Below, in pieces: positions 49,448 to 58,234 of a stretch of 58,719 nt of DNA. The stretch is from Stentor coeruleus (Eukaryota; Ciliophora; Heterotrichea; Heterotrichida; Stentoridae). Under the pieces are notes generated by a model that searched no databases, was not told the origin of the DNA, and saw only the letters and a list, made by a program, of their open reading frames with translations. The number at the start of each line of letters is the position of its first letter. The first letter of the stretch is position 1. The stretch is from positions 1 through 58,719 of the forward strand of contig MPUH01000385.1 of the NCBI GenBank assembly GCA_001970955.1. The letters are read 5' to 3'. Both the position numbers and the translations under genes were made by a program.

Positions 49448-50553
49448 TATTTATATATGTGGACCATTGTCATATTTACATTCGAAAATGACTAGTTTAA
49501 GATTAGTCAGAAAGATGTGGAAGGAGTTATGAGGATATTGAGAAAAGTTTTTTGTATAAGAGGGTTAAGGTAGAAAATTTAGGGTAGGGTTTTTCTGAGG
49601 GATAAAATTTAGAGAGAGGATGGTGTGGATACGGTTAAAGAAAATTGGATTTTTATAGGTAAATTGGATAATGTTAACATAGGTTAAAGAGTGGTTTTAG
49701 GAGAAATTGAAAGTGATTAGGATTAATAGAATTGAAGATGCTTGCTTAAGGTTCATATTAAGTGTAGATTAAAAGAAATATAGTTATTGTATATGATTGT
49801 ATTTATTTAGATTTAGAGTTGAGAAGGGAATTATTGGGTGAAGAAATAATATTGGTATGATAGGAGGTTGTTTCATTATAAGATGTTTAATATTTTGCTT
49901 GTGCGAATATTGAATGACTTTTTTTGTTGGATGTGATGAGATATTTTTTTATTGGGGTTATGCTTTTAATTCAAAAATATATAGATCGATGCCTTAAGAT
50001 TTATATTTGTAATACACATCAATAAATTATAGTTTTACTACATCTTCATACCGACAATNGATAGTATAAATTTGCATATTTTCTGGAATAATTATATTCC
50101 AATAATCTAGCACATGCTTTTAATTCAAAAATATATAGATCGATGCCTTAAGATTTATATTTGTAATACACATCAATAAATTATAGTTTTACTACATCTT
50201 CATACCGACAATCATAAAAACTCTCTTAAAAGCTTATAATCCCAATTCCCCACATGCATTATATTTAAAAAATTATTTATCAGTAATAAAATTTGCAATC
50301 CTACATAAATTCCTCTTCAAATAAAAACTTAATAAAAATCTCTTTTATAATAAAACTTCTTATCCCTTCTAACACCCACCTTGAAAAACCCAAAGTTAAT
50401 AGTATCTCTCTTTCTTATTCTACAAACACAAAACCCACACAATTTTCCCAGCCAAAAAAATTTACAACATTCTCTTTCCTCTCAATCCATATAGCATCCA
50501 TCCCTTCACTCCTCTTTCTCTCCTCATAAAACCCATAAATTTATTTATAAATT
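49448..50553. other. 1.1-kb intergenic region with an assembly join
   Basis: G/T-rich promoter flank of the twin-CX3C gene to about 49950, then a duplicated block around the N at 50059, then A/C-rich 3' flank of the next minus gene. The frame at 50293-50529 is a compositional artefact. Confidence 0.5.
49960..50212. repeat. 99-bp direct repeat near an N (50059)
   Basis: 49960-50058 recurs at 50114-50212. The sequence between (50060-50113) is unique. Probable unmerged contig ends. Confidence 0.8.
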
Positions 50554-50980
50554 CTAATGAAATCCTTTAATAATATTCCTATGTTCTCTAAGTATATCTC
50601 TAAGCTGATTAGAACTAATAGGTTTAATAGGGGGCAATTTATATGGCTGGTTCTTAACTTTATTTGTGCTTAAAGACTTCCCGTTTTTATTTTTTTTCTT
50701 CCTTTTCGGTACAGGTGTCAAACTAGTTCCTTTCTGTTTATTCCCTTCATGATAATCAAGTGTTATAATCTTTTTGCACTCTCTATAATTAATCACACCG
50801 TTAGGGGTTATCTATATAAAACCTTACAAGATGTTGTTTAATGAGCAGTTTTTTTCTATGTGGTGATGAGAAAAACATCGATAAATTAGGATCAGCAAGT
50901 CCATTATACTCATATCCTTTAACACTTTTATCAAAACTCGAACTAAAGTCTCTTGAAACGTTAAAACTGTTGTTCTTCAT
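50554..50980 (-). CDS. Small basic protein, unknown
   Basis: 136 residues in two exons: ATG at 50980, 16-nt intron 50827-50812, stop at 50554. The first exon gives MKNNSFNVSRDFSSSF and a neutral segment; the second is strongly basic (PKRKKKNKNGKS) and ends with a short helix (LRDILREHRNIIKGF). No family recognised. It begins only 11 bases after the stop codon of the DOMON gene on the same strand. Confidence 0.68.
50812..50827 (-). other. 16-nt intron
   Basis: Sense GTAAGGTTTTATATAG, phase 0. The A six bases from the 3' end matches the 15-nt class. Confidence 0.85.
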
Positions 50981-50991
50981 GTTTTATAATA

Positions 50992-51537
50992 TTAGTTAAT
51001 TCCTAAAAACGTGTCTTCTTCACAAACTCCAAAGGTAAACAGTTTATATCCTTTATCAACATGATGTTTTAATACTCCATTTGCTACTTCACCTACTGCC
51101 CATTGTGCATAATAAACTTGACCAGGTATAAGCTGTATATCAACACTATCTCCTGTATTTAAATCTCTGTCCCATAGGAAATTTAAACTAAAGTCAGGGT
51201 CCATTCTCATAGCTTGATTGCTTAAACTATCAACTCCTCCAACTTGATCATCAGTTTTAGGTCTACCATTACGAACACCTCCTGAACGATCTTCTATGAG
51301 TAAGTCATGGACTATTATAGACACGTAGTCACCATTTACCATGTTTGGCCCATCACCTGCATGCTTTAGGCCAAAACCTACCCAGGCCCACTTTTCGTAT
51401 ATGCTTGGCTGCATGTTGTATGTAAATCTTACGGTTGTGCCAGTGATTGCATATGAAACTTTAATCCCATTATCGAATGAAATCTCACATGATATAGCAC
51501 TTAGAAAGAACATACTAAGCCATAAAAGGTTTTGCAT
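50992..51537 (-). CDS. Small secreted DOMON-domain protein
   Basis: 181 residues. Signal peptide MQNLLWLSMFFLSAISC, then a single DOMON beta-sandwich: WVGFGLKHAGDGPNMVNGDY and the later IPGQVYYAQWAVGE. DOMON domains bind heme or sugars in extracellular redox proteins. There is no cytochrome b561 or other partner domain and no membrane anchor, so it would be a free secreted or lumenal binder. Confidence 0.85.
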   Translation of the reverse strand: MQNLLWLSMFFLSAISCEISFDNGIKVSYAITGTTVRFTYNMQPSIYEKWAWVGFGLKHAGDGPNMVNGDYVSIIVHDLLIEDRSGGVRNGRPKTDDQVGGVDSLSNQAMRMDPDFSLNFLWDRDLNTGDSVDIQLIPGQVYYAQWAVGEVANGVLKHHVDKGYKLFTFGVCEEDTFLGIN

Positions 51538-51822
51538 ATTTATTATAGCCGTTGTATAGATGAGCGTATATATACTAGAAATATCCTTAATATGAAATTT
51601 ATTAGTAAAATATATCCTTGATAATACATTTGTGTTAAAAAATGGGATTTTTTAAGTTTTAGCTTATAAGTATATGAAATACTATATAAAATTATAACTT
51701 ATTTAACTTCTAAATTTTATTTTTTATACACATTCCAACATAAACTACAATTTCTTCCTGACTCCTACAAATAAAGGTAAAGTTTAATAATAACTAAAAA
51801 ATAGGAATATAAAAGATTTAAA

Positions 51823-53601
51823 ATGACTAAACGTTCTGCCGCAATCACAGAACTAGAAAATCAGCTTCGGGATATGATAAGTCCAAATGGAGGACTCTTA
51901 GGAATTCGTTGGGTCGGGCGTTATGTCGAGCTAATGCGTGAAACAGCAAATAGCGATGGCAAAGACTATCTCCTCAAGGTCCTCTTCAATACTTCTCAAA
52001 CCGAACAAGCTCTACTATCTCGTTTTATCCAGTTAAATGGTATAGAAATCCTTAATAACTGGTTAAATGAACATAGTATCTCTTCAGAACAAAATGATAA
52101 TCAAATCATCCATAGCTGTCTTTCTTGTTTAAATAAACTCACATTAAACATTGAGCTTTTAGACAAGACGCAAATTGGCAAAACTGTTCAAAAACTTGCC
52201 AAGCATCCAGACGCCAGCATCCAAGCTAAAGCTAATACAATAGTCTCAAAATGGAAGAAAATGGCTACCGAAAAAGAGGACTCCAGCAAGCCTTCAAAAA
52301 TCAAACCTCGTCCTATAGCTCAAAAGAAGTAAATTTTATATAGAATCAAAACCCCTGAAGTGTTTAACACTTTAGATAAACAAGAAGAGGTTTATATACC
52401 TCAAAGTCCTCTTCCAGATCTAATTGAAATAATGCCTAATAATCAATATCAATTGACTGAATCTACATCTTCGACTAAAAAAATTGTCAGGTATTTTAAT
52501 ACTTTATATGAACTAAGACTAATTGTAATAGATGGGCTGATCAAGATCGCTTTGAAGAAATTAAATACTTTTGGCGAACTGATGAACCCAATGCTAAATG
52601 CGCATTACTAAGACCTAATGAAATCCCTCAAGAAGAAGACTTACCTAAAGCGATCTCTGTAGAAGATTTCAGAAGAAGAGAAACTCAGATGGAAAGAGAA
52701 CTTAATAGGAAGGTAAAAACTAGTTAGGAAAAAGAAAAAGATGGGCAAGTAAGATCATTATTGGAAAACATGACCCCAAGAGTGACTTATGCTCAACCAT
52801 TACGTAAGATTTATTTAAGGGATGAAAATTCTTATCACGCATAGGAAGAAATCAGAAAGCACAGAAAGCTTGGATCAACTTAAACGAGAGCAATTATTAC
52901 AGAGGATTATTTATCAGAGAGAAAGTGAGATTCCTAAATCTCCATTAGAAGCTCATACACAGAAGATATATTCAACATTAAAAGATATCCATTTGATCCC
53001 TTTTTTTAAAGCAGGGTCTTATCCTCCAAAGATTATTAGGATTATAGACCAGCCAGCTGTATATCATGAGAATTATATGAAGATATTTACATCAATGCAA
53101 ATACCCCCACCCCCACCTCCAGTTTATCAGATGTATAATCCGCCTTCACAGATAATGTTACATCATCAAATACCTTCTAGTTATGTACATTCACAACATC
53201 AACCACCTCCTCCAAGAGTTGGTCCATTGCCATCTGGACCAATTCAACAATATAATCCAGTCATACAATCATCACCAGCATATGATCCTGCTCTATTAGC
53301 TAATCCTATGGATCCATATAGCCTTATGAATAAAAGTAGGACTATTTATAACCCTGTAACTAAAAAACCTCAGAACTATAAAACTGCCCCATGTAGAGGT
53401 TTTCATTCACAAGAAGGCTGTGAACGTGGGAACGACTGCCATTTCATTCATAATTTGCAATTTCAAGGTCGCCCAATGCCTAGTTTTCCCGACTGGAAAA
53501 ATAACCATGCACGTAATCGTATGCAATCTTATAGCAACTACCCATCAAATGGACCATCATACTTCCCACCTCCTGAGTTTCAAAATGATAAAACTAGTTA
53601 G
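51823..53601 (+). CDS. PPP1R10: PNUTS (PP1 nuclear targeting subunit) homologue
   Basis: Five exons, 563 residues; the exon lengths sum to a multiple of three. Residues about 1-150 are a TFIIS N-terminal (LW-type) helical bundle. The fourth-intron-flanking region gives KKIVRWADQDRFEEIKYFW: KIVRW fits the RVxF protein-phosphatase-1 docking motif and the following acidic/aromatic stretch matches PNUTS. The C-terminal half is Pro-rich, with one CCCH zinc finger (YKTAPCRGFHSQEGCERGND then CHFIH). PNUTS targets PP1 to the RNA polymerase II termination machinery; the domain order is the same, the protein is shorter. All four splices are needed to keep frame. Confidence 0.88.
52329..52343 (+). other. 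15-nt intron (PNUTS intron 1)
   Basis: GTAAATTTTATATAG, phase 2; removes an in-frame TAA after the LW domain. Confidence 0.9.
52491..52531 (+). other. 41-nt intron (PNUTS intron 2), exceptional length
   Basis: Begins GTATTTTAAT and ends ATTGTAATAG. Its removal joins KKIVR to RWADQ-type sequence through one split Arg codon and restores the RVxF motif KIVRW. No 15/16-nt choice keeps frame. It holds ACTAAT 13 bases before the 3' end, which resembles a classical branch site. Confidence 0.75.
52713..52727 (+). other. 15-nt intron (PNUTS intron 3)
   Basis: GTAAAAACTAGTTAG, phase 0 after LNRK; removes an in-frame TAG. Confidence 0.88.
52804..52819 (+). other. 16-nt intron (PNUTS intron 4)
   Basis: GTAAGATTTATTTAAG; splits the Arg codon in QPLRMKILI and restores frame to the Pro-rich half. 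Confidence 0.85.
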
Positions 53602-53633
53602 GTTAATTTTACAGCTAAAGTTTTATAATAATA

Positions 53634-54754
53634 ATGTCAGGGAAATACTGGGAAAAGTACCAAGAAAAAAAACTTAAACAGGATCGTTGTAAAACACCAA
53701 CACATATGACTGATAAACAAGCATATATAGTTTCATTAGAAGCTCAAATAGATCGTAGTCAAAATTCAAATTTACTTGTCACGACCTTTGCTGAAAGGAT
53801 TGAACAACTACAGAAACAACTTAATACGGCTGAAGAAAGAATCGCTAACCTTGCATGTAGTGTTAAAATGCAAGGAAATGAACCTATTGAAACTCTTCAT
53901 GGCGGGTATATCGCTAAATTAGAAGAACGGGTAAGTTTTCTTGAACAACAAAGCAAAAAAAAAGCTGACTCTTATAAGAATTTCTCTGAAAGCATTGAAG
54001 TGGCACTTAGAGAAACTGAAAAACGTATAGGTAAACTTATTGAAGATTTTGAAGAGAAGTTCAAAAAAAGCAACCCTGGGCTTTTTAGCTTTGGAAATGA
54101 TGCTTTTGGGAAATTTGACAGTTCTGGGGCTAGGTTTAAAGATATGGAAGCTAGTGGTAAGGATCGAGTTTTATCTGAAGCTGCTGAAAGTGTGTGGATA
54201 GCTCAGCAGACATGTACAAAATTGGCTGAGGATAGTTTAGATAGGATAACAGGATGTGAGAAAAGGATAAAAGAACTTAAAAAGACTATAGAGAATTTTA
54301 CGCCAAATGTTGAGGATATTGAGGCTAAAGTTACAGAAAAACTTGATTTGTCTATAGAAAATCTATCAGGGCTTATAAAAGGGTATATAAAGATTCAGGA
54401 GAATATGGTCAGTGAATTTAAAGAGTTTAGGGATAGGCAGAATCAAAAGACCCTGGGATTTTTTCGTTTGGGTCAACTTTTCCGAAACCTTTGGAATTAC
54501 AGGATGGGAAAAAACTCAGGAATAAGTCGGAGAGTAATTCTAAGGAACACTCGAAAGAACCAGAATTTAAAAATACCAGGAAAAGAAGCTCTTCACCTGC
54601 GGCTAGGGTACCAGAGAAAAAACAGCAGGTTAAGAAGGAGGAGACTATTAAGAAAAAAAATGATAGGAAAACTAGACTGGAAAAATTGTATCAAAAACTT
54701 CTCGGAAAAAACCAATTAATGATGAAAAATAGATATTATAGGATGAAATGTTAG
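53634..54754 (+). CDS. Coiled-coil protein with a frameshift near the 3' end
   Basis: About 373 residues if one base is restored around 54447-54452. The N-terminus (MSGKYWEKYQEKKLKQDR) and residues 30-270 are helical and coiled coil. The original frame then runs into an implausible Arg-rich tail, whereas the overlapping frame gives KDPGIFSFGSTFPKPLELQD and a Lys/Glu-rich, SR-like tail (KRSSSPAARVPEKK) ending at TAG 54752-54754. The A-run at the junction suggests a lost base. It starts 32 bases after the PNUTS stop. Function unknown. Confidence 0.68.
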
Positions 54755-55380
54755 ATAAAATATATGGTATTAAATTTGAATTGATTTTAAAAATAAACTG
54801 CAAATTTGATCAGAATAATAGACAAACTAATTAAAGATTATGCTGAAATGTTTATAGTAAAGAAAATAATAACGGTAATAAAATTGTAACACATTTGGTT
54901 GATGAAAAATATTAAATAATAGCAATAATCAGGCTTTATATTTATGATATTGCTGCCTACAAAATTTTCAAAAAGGGAGTTAGTTCTATGATCAGAAAAG
55001 AAACAGTAAAGACCTCCTGAACCAAATAAAGAGTTACATAACCAGCGATAACGAGTGGTTTAATATACCAAATCTGCTTAAAGAAAGAGATCGCATGACA
55101 AACAAACCTTGATCAGACAAGGTTTAAATCATGCCACCTTAACTATCACCCACTTTAAACTTATGATCATATATATCAAAAATAATATCTTTGCATCATG
55201 AAAGTTTTTAATCTATTTTTGCTTTTTAATTCTGATATATATTATACTTCCAAAATATATGATTTAAATTGCTAGATAAAATATATGTTTTATGCGAAAA
55301 ACCAAATGATTATATGATATTATGTTTTAATATATTATAATAATACTAAACATTTCTACTGGGAAATTCATATTAATTAT
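54755..55380. other. Convergent 3' region containing a decayed gene fragment
   Basis: AT-rich. Frames near 54800-55000 read NKIVTHLVDEKY and LYIYDIAAYKIFKKGVSSM between stops, running into remnant copy B. No intact gene. Confidence 0.45.
54994..55141 (+). pseudogene. 3' remnant of an unknown coding gene, copy B of the inverted pair
   Basis: Encodes KRNSKDLLNQIKSYITSDNE and WFNIPNLLKERDRMTNKP, homologous to 180-31 on the other strand. Here the Arg codon CGA of copy A has become TGA. Both copies end at the same TAA (55125-55127). A one-base shift in the AAAAG run joins this frame to the upstream fragment. It is decayed, but the coding frame is shown by third-position bias in the copy comparison. 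Confidence 0.55.
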
Positions 55381-56859
55381 CTATATAATCTTCTCCACTT
55401 GAATTTTTAATCTAAGCCATTCTCTTTTTGCATTTTCCTCACTGAAATAGTTAAATTTATCATTTTCATAAACGGTAGGATTACCTTTTATAATTTTGCG
55501 GTCAAGGGTTGTTCCCAAGAAAATCTGCCTGCACTTATAAAACCCTAAACTCTCTGGGTTGACCTTTTTAGAACAAACTGGGCACTGAACACCAGTAATA
55601 TTTTTATTATATTCCTTGATCCCAAAACCTGAATTCGATATCACAATTTGATTATTAGCTGAGCATTTCTTATTTCTGCAAACAGATTTCCAATTAAGTC
55701 CTTCTTTAACAATTCTAAAAATAGGAGCGTTCTCACTATTTTCACAATGAATAATATTGCTTGCATTATCAAAGAATGGTAAAGTCATAATTCCTCCAAT
55801 GGATAAATCTTTTAAAATTATTAACTCGAAGTTATTTGAATTTAATGTCCCGTTTTCAATGACACAATAAGTTAAAGAAATCTCTATGTATTCTATAGGA
55901 ATATTGGACCAAAGAGATAACATGGCCTTAATTTCAGAAATTTCAGTATTAGGATCGAATTCAAAACCAGTGTAGTCTAATTCTTTATAGTTTATTGTAA
56001 GGTGGAATTTTTTTGATAGGTCAAACCAGACAAAAGAAATGATTTCAGTATCTGGGATAATCGCAATAAGGGTATTTAAGTTGTATCTTTGGTTGCTAGA
56101 GCCAATAATGCAGAGGTTTGATAAGAAATAATTTCGTATATCATAGTATGTGGATAGTTCAAAAATTGCATCATAAAGGGTTTTACTGAAATTATTATTT
56201 GCGACAGTAATTTTAACTTGATTTTGGTTTTGGATTAAAAAAGTTAAAGTTTTAGGGTTTCGAGTCTCAATGTTGACTACACTTAGAGGATTATCTATTG
56301 AGGTCAGTTTTGGGTTTAGTTTATAAACTTGGTTTCCTTCAAAATAGTAAACCTGGCTAGTTTTTGGCACTTTTAGTGAGTTTTCAAACTTTTCAACATA
56401 GTCTGAAAGGGTTATCTCAGTTTCAGTATCTTTGAGTTTAAAATACTTATCCGAAGTTAAACTATGAGCCCAAAGGATATTAAATTTAGGAGGGTCCGTA
56501 AATACCCAAGATTCTAACATGATAAATCGATAATTCTCGAGCTTGAAATCAATATCCTCAAAATTAGAGACAGATTTAAAAATCCGAACTTTTTTTCCAT
56601 CGTTATTCTTACCGTTTATAAAAACTTCACAACAAGCAATACCGATCTTAAAGAACTCATTAGCTACAGTCTTACAAACAGGACAAAGTAAACTTTGACT
56701 TAATCTTCCAAGATCACCTGTAACATATCCCAAGTTTATAACAATATTTTGCTTATACACTGAACAACTTTGGGATTTGCACTTTGAAAAAAATGAGATT
56801 CCAGCATTTACAGTGCAATAATCAGGTGCTTCTGAGTGTTCTTGAACTAATGTAGACAT
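55381..56859 (-). CDS. Protein with two Cys-rich zinc-ribbon modules
   Basis: 492 residues, single exon. A module near the N-terminus (CKSQSCSVYKQNIVINLGYV, then LLCPVCKTV and IACCEVFINGK) is repeated near the C-terminus (CRNKKCSANNQIVISNSGFG, then VQCPVCSKKV and GFYKCRQIFLG). Each has a C-x4-C, a CPVC and a later Cys, predicting zinc binding. The roughly 300 residues between are strand-rich. Similar Cys modules occur beside ubiquitin-like domains in ciliate proteins as far as I recall. The central region might contain ubiquitin-like folds; unproven. Confidence 0.72.
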   Translation of the reverse strand: MSTLVQEHSEAPDYCTVNAGISFFSKCKSQSCSVYKQNIVINLGYVTGDLGRLSQSLLCPVCKTVANEFFKIGIACCEVFINGKNNDGKKVRIFKSVSNFEDIDFKLENYRFIMLESWVFTDPPKFNILWAHSLTSDKYFKLKDTETEITLSDYVEKFENSLKVPKTSQVYYFEGNQVYKLNPKLTSIDNPLSVVNIETRNPKTLTFLIQNQNQVKITVANNNFSKTLYDAIFELSTYYDIRNYFLSNLCIIGSSNQRYNLNTLIAIIPDTEIISFVWFDLSKKFHLTINYKELDYTGFEFDPNTEISEIKAMLSLWSNIPIEYIEISLTYCVIENGTLNSNNFELIILKDLSIGGIMTLPFFDNASNIIHCENSENAPIFRIVKEGLNWKSVCRNKKCSANNQIVISNSGFGIKEYNKNITGVQCPVCSKKVNPESLGFYKCRQIFLGTTLDRKIIKGNPTVYENDKFNYFSEENAKREWLRLKIQVEKII

Positions 56860-56928
56860 TTATAAATGTTATTTGCCAATATGGAAATTTTTAGTTAAAA
56901 TGATGTTTTTATTGTATGAAAAAGTTTA

Positions 56929-58221
56929 TTATGATGGGCTGGTAAAGTCTAGGCTTTCGATTTTCCAAGTTTTTACCTTGCGATCAAGTCCTGCAGTGAA
57001 CAGTCTATCCTTATTAACTTCAATCGCTGTAATCGAATCATGTGCCTGGAACATATAAACCACTTCACCATTCCGGTTCCAAAATGACACAATCCCGTTT
57101 TTATTCCCAACAACCACAACTTTCCTAGTTTCCCAGTCACAAATCCCAATAACTTCACTGTTTACACAAAGTTTCTGTAATAATTCATTTCTTGAAGAAT
57201 AAATACTGATATCTCCTGATCGCCCTCCAACAATAATTATATCAGTACTTGTAATAGTAATAGTACTAATATATGATGCAAAGTCTATAGTTAAAGTTTT
57301 AACTAATTGTAAAGTATCAGTATCATAAATATAAATATCTTTATATCCACTTATCAAATATACCTTATCTTTTTGTTTACTAAGCCTCATTTGTATAGGA
57401 ACAAAAGGTAAAACTACTTCACTAAAAGTTTCTGGGTTGTTTAATAAAGAGATAACAAGTCTTGAGTCATCACCACAAGTAAAAACTTTAGAGTCGGTAT
57501 AATCCATAGCAATTCCTTTGACTCCAGCTCCATGAATATGCCTTTTTTGAAACAATTCATATTCTTTGTGGTCTAGTTCGGTTTTGATACGAATAAACTG
57601 AACAATTCCATCATCAAAACCAAGAGCTAATATTGTAAGTTCTGGGCTCCATTCATAAGAAGTTATAAGGTCTGCTGTAGAATAATTCCAAACATTATTG
57701 GCTGAAATACAGTAAATCAGACTCATTTGTGAACCAGCATAGCCGATTTTCTGTAAATATTGTTCCATACGATGAATAGTATTTTTATCAGTAGCTGCAG
57801 CTAGGATAACAGCTTGGTCGCATTTGAGAAAATGAGTAGGAAAGCGTGTTTCGAACTGATAAATACATTCACTTTTAAGGCTTTTAAACTCATCCAAATG
57901 AAGACTTAAGTCGAAAAAACCAATAAGCTCTTCACAAGAGTATATTTCTTCAATATCCAAAAGTCTTGTAATAAAAATTTCTAGCCCTGGAATTGGTGAC
58001 CATAGATATAAGTTGATATATCCCATCATAGACATCCCAGGCGGATAAGGAAGATTAGGAATTTTCATACTTAAAGACTTATATAATGCATGAAATTCTT
58101 CTAGTTTCCTATTACAAACCCAAGATTTCTCACTAGGTAAATGCCTAACTGTCATTGTATAGTAAACAATACTCTCAGTGTTTTCATAGTGTCCTTGAAT
58201 ACTAGCTTTAAGCGAGTACAT
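56929..58221 (-). CDS. PX-WD40 protein
   Basis: 430 residues. Residues about 5-110 form a PX domain (phosphoinositide-binding): WVCNRKLEEFHALYKSL, the Pro-rich loop IPNLPYPPGMSMM and the closing helix region. Residues about 140-425 form a WD40 propeller with degenerate repeats (for example IVSFWNRNGEVVYMFQAHDS and RKVKTWKIESL). PX would bring it to endosomal membranes, with the propeller as a protein scaffold. The start codon lies 13 bases from a divergent ATG. Confidence 0.85.
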   Translation of the reverse strand: MYSLKASIQGHYENTESIVYYTMTVRHLPSEKSWVCNRKLEEFHALYKSLSMKIPNLPYPPGMSMMGYINLYLWSPIPGLEIFITRLLDIEEIYSCEELIGFFDLSLHLDEFKSLKSECIYQFETRFPTHFLKCDQAVILAAATDKNTIHRMEQYLQKIGYAGSQMSLIYCISANNVWNYSTADLITSYEWSPELTILALGFDDGIVQFIRIKTELDHKEYELFQKRHIHGAGVKGIAMDYTDSKVFTCGDDSRLVISLLNNPETFSEVVLPFVPIQMRLSKQKDKVYLISGYKDIYIYDTDTLQLVKTLTIDFASYISTITITSTDIIIVGGRSGDISIYSSRNELLQKLCVNSEVIGICDWETRKVVVVGNKNGIVSFWNRNGEVVYMFQAHDSITAIEVNKDRLFTAGLDRKVKTWKIESLDFTSPS

Positions 58222-58234
58222 TTATATAATTAAG

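Noticed and set aside
50293..50529. 78-codon Ser/Pro/Thr-rich plus-strand frame
   Set aside because: Same compositional artefact in a non-coding A/C-rich flank; no features.
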